From assembly GCA_900541565.1 (NCBI GenBank), contig UQKB01000034.1, positions 1 to 12,533 of the forward strand: a stretch of DNA of 12,533 nucleotides, read 5' to 3'. Source of the stretch: an uncultured Oscillospiraceae bacterium (GTDB lineage: Bacteria > Bacillota > Clostridia > Oscillospirales > Acutalibacteraceae). Positions 6,705 to 12,533 of the stretch are shown one piece after another (the stretch's first letter is position 1; each line of letters begins with the position of its first letter). The notes beneath the pieces were generated by a model that made no database searches, had not been told where the DNA came from, and saw nothing but the letters and a program-made list of their open reading frames with translations. The translations under genes were made by a program, and so were the position numbers.

Positions 6705-7775
6705 ATGCAGGCAATTAAAATTGAACGTACCAAAACCCCAAAAGAAAAGCCGGCTGATGAAAGCAAGCTGGGGTTTGGCCAGATTTTTACCGATCACATG
6801 TTTTTAATGAATTACGATGAAGGGCAGGGGTGGCATGATCCCAGGATCGTTCCCTACGCTCCGATCCCGTTGGATCCCGCAGCTATGTGCCTGCACTATG
6901 GACAGGAAGTTTTTGAAGGCATGAAGGCCTATAAAACGGCGCAGGGAAAAACGCTTTTATTCAGGCCGGAAAAGAATATGGCGCGTCTGAATGTTTCGAA
7001 TGAAAGGCTTTGCATTCCGCCGGTTGATGAAGCGTTTTGTGTAGAAGCAATTAAGACGCTTGTCAAGCTCGAGGACGAATGGATTCCGAAAAAGCAGGGC
7101 ACGTCGCTTTACATACGCCCATTTATTTTTGCAGTGGATCCCTTTCTTGGCGTACATACTGCAAAGCATCTGCTGTTTGTTATCATCTGTTCGCCGGTAG
7201 GCGCCTATTATCCGGAAGGGCTTAATCCTGTAAAGATTTATGTAGAAACAAACTATGTGCGCGCTGTAAGGGGGGGCATGGGGTTTGCAAAAACTGCAGG
7301 CAATTATGCTGCGTCTTTAAAAGCGCAGGATGAAAGTGAAAAGATTGGTTATACGCAGGTTTTATGGCTTGACGGTGTGGAGCGCAAATATATAGAGGAA
7401 GTCGGCGCGATGAACGTTTTCTTTGTAATTGACGACGAAATTGTTACACCGGCGGTGCAGGGCTCCATTTTGTCTGGGATTACGCGTATGTCTTCTATTG
7501 AGCTTTTACGCTCCTGGGGCTATAAAGTGTCTGAACGCCGTATTTCCATTGAAGAGCTTGCAAAGGCTTCCGACGAAGGCCGGCTTAAAGAATCTTTTGG
7601 AACCGGCACGGCGGCGGTTATTTCGCCGATTGGTGAGCTAAGATGGGGCGATAAAGTCATGACTATAAATGAAGGAAAGATAGGTGCAATTTCGCAGCGC
7701 CTTTATGACCAGCTGACAGGGATCCAGTGGGGCGAATTGGAAGATACAATGAACTGGACCGTAGAGGTTTCCTGA
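6705..7775 (+). CDS. ilvE: Branched-chain amino acid aminotransferase
   Basis: A PLP enzyme (fold type IV) that transfers the amino group between glutamate and the 2-keto acids of leucine, isoleucine and valine in the cytosol. Length 356 aa fits the larger bacterial BCAT type. The PLP lysine is Lys196 in GMGFAKTAGNYAASL. Other family blocks: LHYGQEVFEGMKAYK, YIRPFIFA, EEVGAMNVFFV, GSILSGITR and FGTGTAAVISPIG. Start: ATG at 6705 with AGAAGGA upstream. No other isoleucine/valine/leucine genes are nearby; the gene has its own promoter and a strong terminator, so it is a single-gene unit that may serve synthesis or breakdown. Confidence 0.95.
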   Translation: MQAIKIERTKTPKEKPADESKLGFGQIFTDHMFLMNYDEGQGWHDPRIVPYAPIPLDPAAMCLHYGQEVFEGMKAYKTAQGKTLLFRPEKNMARLNVSNERLCIPPVDEAFCVEAIKTLVKLEDEWIPKKQGTSLYIRPFIFAVDPFLGVHTAKHLLFVIICSPVGAYYPEGLNPVKIYVETNYVRAVRGGMGFAKTAGNYAASLKAQDESEKIGYTQVLWLDGVERKYIEEVGAMNVFFVIDDEIVTPAVQGSILSGITRMSSIELLRSWGYKVSERRISIEELAKASDEGRLKESFGTGTAAVISPIGELRWGDKVMTINEGKIGAISQRLYDQLTGIQWGELEDTMNWTVEVS

Positions 7776-7776
7776 T

Positions 7777-7811
7777 AAAAACAGACAGGCATTTGCCTGT
7801 CTGTTTTTTTT
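7777..7811 (+). terminator. ilvE: Intrinsic terminator of ilvE
   Basis: ACAGACAGGC (7781-7790) and GCCTGTCTGT (7795-7804) form a perfect 10-bp stem with a 4-nt loop. A run of T follows to 7811, and the A-run before the stem can extend the pairing. The hairpin starts right after the ilvE stop codon. Confidence 0.92.
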
Positions 7812-7867
7812 GGTAAATTTCCTACTTTGCTTTCACATTTTTTCTATTTTCTGGTAGTTTATCTTTG

Positions 7868-7873
7868 TATACT
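7868..7873 (+). promoter_or_regulatory. Possible -10 box for the ABC transporter gene
   Basis: TATACT (one mismatch to TATAAT) lies about 109 nt before the transporter start, with only a poor -35 match. TATATT at 7932-7937 is another candidate. The interval 7812-7981 is AT-rich and otherwise featureless, apart from two copies of a TTCATAA-like octamer 10 bp apart (7902-7919), which may be chance. Confidence 0.25.
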
Positions 7874-7981
7874 AATAAACAATGGAAAAAGCAGTCAAAA
7901 AATTCATAATCATTTCATAAAAATAGAAAAAATATATTGTAAGATATCCCATGTAATGCTACAGAATAGGAGTATATCAGC

Positions 7982-10711
7982 ATGCTGCAAATACAAAAAA
8001 TCAGCAAAAAGTATAAGACGGGAACCCTGGTACAGAACGCGCTTGACGAAGTTACCTTAAATCTTCGGGATAATGAATTTGTCGCCGTCCTTGGCCCAAG
8101 CGGTTCTGGTAAAACAACGCTGCTCAATATTATTGGCGGGCTTGACCGCTACGACAGTGGAAATCTGATTATTAACGGAATTTCAACCAAAGACTATAAG
8201 GATCGGGATTGGGATTCTTACCGCAACCATACGATCGGTTTTGTATTTCAAAGCTATAATTTAATACCGCATCAAACCATTCTGTCAAATGTAGAGCTGG
8301 CACTGACAATTTCAGGCATTTCCAGAACTGAGCGTAAGAAAAGGGCAAAGCATGCTTTGGAGCAGGTGGGGCTCGGCGATCAGCTCCATAAGCGGCCCAA
8401 CCAGATGTCCGGCGGACAGATGCAGCGTGTGGCGATCGCCCGCGCACTTGTCAACGATCCCGATATTTTGCTCGCCGACGAGCCAACCGGTGCTTTGGAC
8501 AGTGAAACCAGCATCCAGGTAATGGAGCTGCTCGAAGAAGTTGCAAAGGATCGCCTTGTAGTAATGGTCACGCACAACCCGGAGCTTGCTGAAAAATACG
8601 CAACCCGCATTGTAAAGCTCCGCGACGGAAAAGTTACGGACGATTCCAATCCTTTTGAGGTGGACAGTACAAAGCTTGCACCGCCAAAGCATGCAAACAT
8701 GGGCAAGGCCTCTATGTCGTTTTTTACGGCATTGTCCCTTTCCTTTCAAAATTTGTGGACGAAAACGGGCCGAACGCTTCTGACCTCGTTTGCCGGGTCA
8801 ATTGGGATCATTGGAATTGCATTGATACTGGCCCTGTCAAACGGCGTAAATTCATATATTGCCGATATTCAAAAAAGTACAATGACGTCGTATCCCATTA
8901 CAATCCAGGCACAATCTATCGATATGAGCAGCATTATGGAAACCGGGATGAGCAATGTGGAAAGCTATACAGAGGCGGCAGACCATAAGCTCGACGGCGT
9001 TTATTCCAACGGAAAAGGCCTGGAAATGACGTCCAGTATTGCAACAAGCATCACAGAGAACAACCTTACCAAATTTAAAAAATATCTGGATGATCCAAAC
9101 AGTGCAATCCATTCGTATATAGGGGAAAACGGGATCGTTTACTCCTATGATACGAAGTTCTGTGTTTATACGTATGACCCTGAAGGCGTGCTTGTAAATA
9201 CCGACGGAAGCACGCTGGAAAGCTCCACAAGTACATCCTTCAACGCTATGGGCAACATAGGCGAGGCATCCGGCACGCAGTTGGGGGCATCCGGAAATTT
9301 TGCAGAGCTAATGCCGGGAAGCGGCGGCAGCGTTATCAGCAGCGCCGTTACCGATAACTATGACGTCCTGTATGGATCCTGGCCTGCAGAATACAATGAA
9401 GTGGTTTTGGTTTTGGATAAGAACAACGAAATTCCCACAACTACACTTTATGAAATCGGCGTTCTGCCGTCCTCCGCATACAAAGAGCTGATGGAAAAAA
9501 TAAAAAACGGTGAAAAGATTGAAACCGAAACGGAAAAATGGAGCTATGAAGAGATCTGCGGAAAAAGCTTTTATATGGTCCCCGCGTGCGACACTTATGT
9601 TGCAAACCAAAACGGCACGTTTGATCAGATTACCCAAGACGAAGCAGAAATAAAAAATTTGCTTGAAAGCGCTGTTGAGCTGAAAATCACTGGTGTAATC
9701 CGGCCCAAAGAGGATGCCGCAAACGTAACCATCCAATCAACATTTGGGTATACAAAAGCACTGACAGACTATTTGATTGATTATACAAATGAAAGCAGCG
9801 TCGTCAAGGCGCAGGAGGAGGATAAAACGGTCAATGTCCTCAATGGCATGACATTTGAACCGGAAGATGACGCCGCTAAGATTGCAGATACAAAAACCTA
9901 CCTTGCCAATTTAGGTGTTTCCGATAAGGCAAAACTTTGTAAAGAAATTTTACAGACGGTTTATGCGGATGATCCAAACGCACTTTCTAATATGCTGGCG
10001 GCAAGCGAAACACAACTTGCCGCCATGCTGGACACCTATTTGGAAAATCCACAGGACGACGTATTGCTTTCCATTTACAACGCCTATATTTCCCCGGGAA
10101 GCTATGACGATAACATGGAAGCCTTCGGAGTTGTCAGCCTGGACGCGCCCTCATCAATTAACATTTATGCCGACACGTTTGAAGCCAAGGATTCCATTGC
10201 ACAATGCATTACGGATTATAACGCTTCTGCTGCAGAAGCAGATCGGATTGCGTATACAGACTATGTAGCGCTGTTGATGTCCTCTGTTACCACAATCGTA
10301 AATGTCATTACCTATGTGCTTATTGCCTTTGTGGCCGTTTCTCTGGTTGTGTCCTCTATTATGATCGGTATTATTACCTATATTTCTGTTTTGGAGCGCA
10401 CAAAGGAAATTGGGATTTTGCGTGCGATCGGCGCTTCCAAACGCAATATTTCCCAGGTATTTAATGCAGAAACCTTTATTATCGGCCTGTGCGCCGGGCT
10501 GCTTGGTGTTGGCATCACCTTGCTGCTTTTGGTTCCTGGAAATGCAATCATCCATGCGGTAACCGGCTCTGAAGCGGTCAACGCCTCGCTCCCGGTCATG
10601 GGTGCTGTAATCCTGATTCTGCTAAGTATGGCGTTAACTTTGCTTGGTGGTTTGATCCCTTCCAAAAAAGCAGCAGCAAAAGACCCTGTAACGGCGCTGC
10701 GGACAGAATAA
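7982..10711 (+). CDS. MacB/FtsX-type ABC transporter, ATPase fused to permease with large external domain
   Basis: A 909-residue single-chain ABC protein. ATPase (about 1-225): Walker A GPSGSGKTT (38-46), Q-loop Gln90, signature MSGGQ (142-146), Walker B ILLADE with Glu167, D-loop ALD, H-loop His198. Permease: one membrane segment at about 267-287, an external region of about 480 residues, then three segments near 770-798, 828-850 and 872-892. The conserved cytoplasmic motif ERTKEIGILRAIGASK lies between segments two and three. This four-segment plan is that of MacB-type (type VII) transporters, which drive extracytoplasmic events rather than classic transport through the membrane. E. coli MacB is about 650 aa, so the external region here is roughly twice as large. 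Substrate unknown: peptide or lipid export, or envelope work, are options. Start: ATG at 7982 with AGGAG 9 nt upstream. No two-component system or MacA-like partner is adjacent. Confidence 0.92.
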   Translation: MLQIQKISKKYKTGTLVQNALDEVTLNLRDNEFVAVLGPSGSGKTTLLNIIGGLDRYDSGNLIINGISTKDYKDRDWDSYRNHTIGFVFQSYNLIPHQTILSNVELALTISGISRTERKKRAKHALEQVGLGDQLHKRPNQMSGGQMQRVAIARALVNDPDILLADEPTGALDSETSIQVMELLEEVAKDRLVVMVTHNPELAEKYATRIVKLRDGKVTDDSNPFEVDSTKLAPPKHANMGKASMSFFTALSLSFQNLWTKTGRTLLTSFAGSIGIIGIALILALSNGVNSYIADIQKSTMTSYPITIQAQSIDMSSIMETGMSNVESYTEAADHKLDGVYSNGKGLEMTSSIATSITENNLTKFKKYLDDPNSAIHSYIGENGIVYSYDTKFCVYTYDPEGVLVNTDGSTLESSTSTSFNAMGNIGEASGTQLGASGNFAELMPGSGGSVISSAVTDNYDVLYGSWPAEYNEVVLVLDKNNEIPTTTLYEIGVLPSSAYKELMEKIKNGEKIETETEKWSYEEICGKSFYMVPACDTYVANQNGTFDQITQDEAEIKNLLESAVELKITGVIRPKEDAANVTIQSTFGYTKALTDYLIDYTNESSVVKAQEEDKTVNVLNGMTFEPEDDAAKIADTKTYLANLGVSDKAKLCKEILQTVYADDPNALSNMLAASETQLAAMLDTYLENPQDDVLLSIYNAYISPGSYDDNMEAFGVVSLDAPSSINIYADTFEAKDSIAQCITDYNASAAEADRIAYTDYVALLMSSVTTIVNVITYVLIAFVAVSLVVSSIMIGIITYISVLERTKEIGILRAIGASKRNISQVFNAETFIIGLCAGLLGVGITLLLLVPGNAIIHAVTGSEAVNASLPVMGAVILILLSMALTLLGGLIPSKKAAAKDPVTALRTE

Positions 10712-10715
10712 AACA

Positions 10716-10751
10716 CCCCCTATTCCCAACGGGAATAGGGGGCGCTTTTTT
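10716..10751. terminator. Bidirectional terminator between the ABC transporter gene and pyrB
   Basis: A perfect 12-bp stem, CCCCCTATTCCC (10716-10727) and GGGAATAGGGGG (10731-10742), with a 3-nt loop. On the plus strand TTTTTT follows at 10746-10751. On the minus strand the sequence after the stem is TGTTTTATT, so it can also end pyrB transcripts. It fills the gap between the two convergent stop codons. Confidence 0.88.
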
Positions 10752-11817
10752 AAATCAGCATTCTGTTTTCACAATAATTGCATATCAACATGTCCCCGTT
10801 GTCTTTAAAAATATACGGAAGATACGGCTCTGTGCTTGTTATGCACCTTGGATTGTTGCAGCGGTGCAGGTGGGTAGAGGCAGGCGTCTCGCTTTTTTGC
10901 ACAGAAGGGGCCTGCAGCATAAGCAGAATCAGCGCCATGCGCGCATACATCCCATATACCGCCTGGTCAAAATAGATGGCTCTGCTGTCGTCGTCTACCT
11001 CAACAGCAATTTCATCCACGCGGGGCAGTGGGTGCAGGATTTTCAGGTCCTTCTTTGCAAAGCTTAGCTTTTCCGTATCCAAAATATATACGCCGCGCTG
11101 CTTTTGGTATTCTGCTTCGTTTTTAAACCGTTCACGCTGAATGCGGGTCATGTACAGAACATCCAGCAGAGGAATTGCTTCCTTTAAAGTGGTGATTTCC
11201 GTATAATTACAACCGGCCGCGTGTAAAGCATCCTTAATATAATGGGGAATTCCCAGCTCTTTGGTAGAAACCAAAATAAAACGGTTGCCGCGAAAATGCG
11301 ACATGGTTTTTATGAACGAATGAACGGTGCGTCCGTTTTTCAGGTCACCGCACAGGCCAATGCATAAGTCGTGCAAACGCCCTTTTTCGTTATAAAGCGT
11401 TACAAGGTCGGTAAGCGTTTGCGTTGGGTGCAGGTGCCCGCCGTCGCCGCCGTTGATGACAGGAACAGAAGAATAAAGCGACGCCGCCCTCGCGCTGCCC
11501 TCAAGCGGATGGCGCATGGCAATAATATCGGCATAGCCGCTTACAATTTTTATAGTATCCTTTAAGCTTTCTCCCTTTGCAACGGAAGAATTCATGGGGT
11601 TGTCAAACCCGATTGTATTTCCGCCAAGGCGCATCATCGCGGTTTGGAAAGACATTTGTGTCCTGGTAGAGGGCTCATAAAAAAGCGTTGCCAGTATTTT
11701 GCCCCGGCAGCTTTCGCTGTAGGCGGCAGGGGATTTTTTGATCTCACCGGCAAGGTCAATAATTTTTTGCAGGTCCTGTAAAGTGATCTCTTCCAGGTCA
11801 ATCACATTTGCAAACAA
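10750..11817 (-). CDS. pyrB: Aspartate carbamoyltransferase with fused PyrI-like zinc domain
   Basis: Catalyses carbamoyl phosphate plus aspartate to carbamoyl-aspartate, the committed step of pyrimidine synthesis. Catalytic residues are in place: STRT (50-53), Lys81 in SVAKGE, MRHP (Arg102), HPTQ (130-133), Arg163 in GDLKNGRTVHS, Arg225 in MTRIQRERF, and HPLPRVDEIA. These blocks resemble E. coli PyrB more than B. subtilis PyrB. After a short linker (QAPSVQKSETPAST) the C-terminus has CNNPRC (Cys320, Cys325) and CNYC (Cys346, Cys349), with ITSTEP after the first pair. This Cx4C-x20-CxxC pattern is that of the zinc domain of the regulatory chain PyrI; the PyrI nucleotide-binding domain is missing. 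Start: TTG at 11817, with GGTGG 9 nt upstream, leaves a leader of about 25 nt and aligns motif numbering with E. coli. ATG at 11835 (adding six residues) is the main alternative; ATGs further upstream lie in or before the promoter. Confidence 0.93.
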   Translation of the reverse strand: MFANVIDLEEITLQDLQKIIDLAGEIKKSPAAYSESCRGKILATLFYEPSTRTQMSFQTAMMRLGGNTIGFDNPMNSSVAKGESLKDTIKIVSGYADIIAMRHPLEGSARAASLYSSVPVINGGDGGHLHPTQTLTDLVTLYNEKGRLHDLCIGLCGDLKNGRTVHSFIKTMSHFRGNRFILVSTKELGIPHYIKDALHAAGCNYTEITTLKEAIPLLDVLYMTRIQRERFKNEAEYQKQRGVYILDTEKLSFAKKDLKILHPLPRVDEIAVEVDDDSRAIYFDQAVYGMYARMALILLMLQAPSVQKSETPASTHLHRCNNPRCITSTEPYLPYIFKDNGDMLICNYCENRMLI

Positions 11818-11848
11818 TAAAAAACACCACCGCATGTCATTTTCTATC

Positions 11849-11876
11849 ATTTTAACACAGAAAAAAGAAATAACAA
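11849..11876 (-). promoter_or_regulatory. pyrB: Sigma-A-type promoter of pyrB
   Basis: On the minus strand TTGTTA (11876-11871), a 16-nt spacer and TAAAAT (11854-11849). Transcription would start near 11842, only about 25 nt before the TTG start at 11817, leaving no room for a PyrR attenuator. Confidence 0.65.
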
Positions 11877-11879
11877 GTA

Positions 11880-11891
11880 TTTTCCGGAAAA
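11880..11891. repeat. 12-bp palindrome just upstream of the pyrB promoter
   Basis: TTTTCCGGAAAA is a perfect palindrome 3 nt upstream of the pyrB -35 box. Its position suits a regulator binding site or an UP-like element; no known regulator motif is recognised. Confidence 0.35.
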
Positions 11892-11940
11892 AAGAAGAAT
11901 CTGTATGGCGCACTATCCGCCAGCTTATTATAAAATCCGT

Positions 11941-11971
11941 AAAAAAATGGGCAGAGAATTTCTCTGCCCAT
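11941..11971 (-). terminator. Intrinsic terminator of the phage holin module
   Basis: Read on the minus strand, an 11-bp stem (11971-11961 paired with 11957-11947, core GGGCAGAGA) with a 3-nt loop is followed by UUUUUU (11946-11941). It begins 4 nt after the holin stop codon and separates the phage genes from pyrB. Confidence 0.9.
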
Positions 11972-11975
11972 AGCA

Positions 11976-12251
11976 TTACGATTTTTTCGGTGCTTTATAA
12001 TCCATAGCGTTTTTACTGTCCCCAAGGCCCGCGGTGGTAGGATCATTAATGGTATTCCATAAGCTGACCAGTACGGAAACAACAACCACCGGATTTGAAA
12101 CCGCCTGTACAAGCAGTGTATAAAGCTTGCTCCAAGTGGTCAAATCGGAAAAGCTCCATCCCAAATAAGCTAGGATTGGCGCAAAAACAGATACAACGAC
12201 CTCTGCCCAGAAGACCGGGTTTTTAATTCTTACCTTCCAGTTAATATTCAT
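11976..12251 (-). CDS. Phage holin, phi LC3 family
   Basis: A 91-residue membrane protein. Holins form lesions in the cytoplasmic membrane that release or activate the phage endolysin. The start NWKVRIKNPVFW, two hydrophobic segments (about 14-33 and 50-66) and the C-terminal NDPTTAGLGDS motif with a charged tail are typical of the phi LC3 holin family (PF04531). ATG at 12251 overlaps the end of the preceding gene by 11 bp and has GAGG 4 nt upstream, which suggests translational coupling. It is the last gene of the cassette, followed at once by a terminator. Confidence 0.88.
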   Translation of the reverse strand: MNINWKVRIKNPVFWAEVVVSVFAPILAYLGWSFSDLTTWSKLYTLLVQAVSNPVVVVSVLVSLWNTINDPTTAGLGDSKNAMDYKAPKKS

Positions 12252-12474
12252 TTTTCCTCATCTCTTCCTCCAGATCTTTAATTCTGTGGTTGGCTACGTT
12301 GATTTCTTTTTCCAAAAGCGCAGTCCGCTCCACTACACTGTTGTGTTTTTCCACGCGCTTTTCCAGCTGCTTGATCCGGTAATTTGTCAGGCGGCTTGCC
12401 GCCAAAATTCCGCCGCCGCTGCCAACTAGCGTGCCTGCAAGGGCAAGGACGGCAATCCAGAAATCCGTTGGCAT
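12241..12474 (-). CDS. Small phage membrane/coiled-coil protein upstream of holin
   Basis: A 77-residue protein with one N-terminal membrane segment (about residues 5-25, rich in Gly and Ala) and a charged, heptad-like helix from about 30 to 75. The stretches TNYRIKQLEKRVEKHNSVVER and ANHRIKDLEEE-like ends recall small uncharacterised proteins often found next to holins in clostridial phages. It may assist lysis (a role like XhlA or a spanin-like helper is only a guess). ATG at 12474 has GGTGG 4 nt upstream. It overlaps the holin gene by 11 bp and follows the truncated gene by 12 nt. Confidence 0.75.
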   Translation of the reverse strand: MPTDFWIAVLALAGTLVGSGGGILAASRLTNYRIKQLEKRVEKHNSVVERTALLEKEINVANHRIKDLEEEMRKNEY

Positions 12475-12486
12475 CTTTCCACCGCC

Positions 12487-12533
12487 TTACGCACCAAGCG
12501 CAGATTTTGCGGTATTGAGCTGTTTTGTAATAA
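12487..12533 (-). CDS. C-terminal end of an unknown phage gene (truncated by window edge)
   Basis: One minus-strand frame reads ITKQLNTAKSALGA followed by TAA at 12489-12487. The stop is just before the ribosome site of the next phage gene, which supports it as the true upstream reading frame. Only 14 residues are visible, so no function can be given; a tail, baseplate or lysis protein would fit the position. Confidence 0.55.
   Translation of the reverse strand, partial: ITKQLNTAKSALGA

Larger units (their letters stand above)
11941..12533 (-). mobile_element. End of a prophage or prophage remnant (lysis cassette)
   Basis: Three tightly packed minus-strand genes (a truncated unknown, a small membrane/coiled-coil protein and a phi-LC3 holin) end at a terminator. 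This order is common at the tail/lysis end of Firmicute phages. The element continues beyond the window's right edge. No integrase, tRNA or attachment-site repeat is visible between the terminator and pyrB, so the exact boundary is not defined and an intact phage cannot be claimed. No endolysin gene lies downstream of the holin; one may lie off the window. Confidence 0.6.

Noticed and set aside
6644..7297. The 13-mer TTGCAAAAACTGC occurs both in the ilvE promoter (6644) and inside ilvE at the PLP-lysine codons (7285)
   Set aside because: About one such 13-base match is expected by chance in a window of this size, and the second copy is fixed by the conserved FAKTAG coding motif.
7902..7919. 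Two TTCATAA-like octamers 10 bp apart upstream of the ABC transporter gene
   Set aside because: Short and in a very AT-rich stretch; no further copy or symmetry supports a regulator site.
11817..11976. Long N-terminal extension of PyrB (53 extra residues from 11976)
   Set aside because: It would cross the pyrB promoter and the phage terminator hairpin; the extension is unlike any ATCase.
11738..12007. Plus-strand open frame of 89 codons across the pyrB start and the phage terminator
   Set aside because: It runs through a promoter and a terminator hairpin of the other strand and resembles no family; not supported.
1..12533. Search by eye for CRISPR repeats, tRNA genes, transposase genes and riboswitches
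   Set aside because: No regularly spaced repeats, cloverleaf candidates, transposase motifs or long structured leaders were seen; a covariance-model scan could not be run here.

Overview
The window reads as chromosomal DNA from a Clostridia-type Firmicute, possibly a gut Oscillospirales or Christensenellales relative (the lineage is inferred). The signs are strong purine-rich Shine-Dalgarno sites, sigma-A-type promoters, intrinsic terminators with U-tracts, a type I dockerin on a secreted amylase, a clostridial HPr-like protein without the active histidine, and a phi-LC3-type phage holin module. No rRNA, tRNA, CRISPR array or insertion sequence was found.

Left part (1-5260): a secreted alpha-amylase of the MalS type with a C-terminal dockerin (+) has its own extended -10 promoter. 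Its 3' end meets a cluster of three hairpins, which also terminates a convergent HPr-like gene (-). Next comes mtaB (+), a tRNA methylthiotransferase. Its stop codon overlaps by 8 bp the 3' end of a convergent gene for an exported family-10-like glycosyl hydrolase (GHL10, -).

Middle part (5355-10751): a small DUF1294 membrane protein and an RluA-family pseudouridine synthase form a tight pair. Then come ilvE (branched-chain aminotransferase) with its own promoter and a strong terminator, and a 909-residue MacB-like ABC transporter (ATPase and permease in one chain, with a very large external domain). The transporter and pyrB converge on one bidirectional terminator.

Right part (10750-12533): pyrB (-) encodes an aspartate carbamoyltransferase of the E. 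coli type. It carries a C-terminal four-cysteine zinc domain like that of the regulatory chain PyrI, but has no PyrI allosteric domain. It has its own promoter, next to a 12-bp palindrome. Upstream of it, and ended by its own terminator, lies the end of a phage cassette on the minus strand: a truncated unknown gene, a small membrane/coiled-coil protein and a holin. This looks like a prophage or prophage-remnant edge next to pyrB.

The genes serve separate tasks: starch use, sugar-regulation-like, tRNA and rRNA modification, envelope, amino acid and pyrimidine synthesis, export. Apart from the phage cassette and the DUF1294-RluA pair they look like single-gene units. I see no new multi-gene defence or mobile system. 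The most notable items are the PyrB-zinc-domain fusion, the MalS-dockerin fusion and the orphan-looking holin module.
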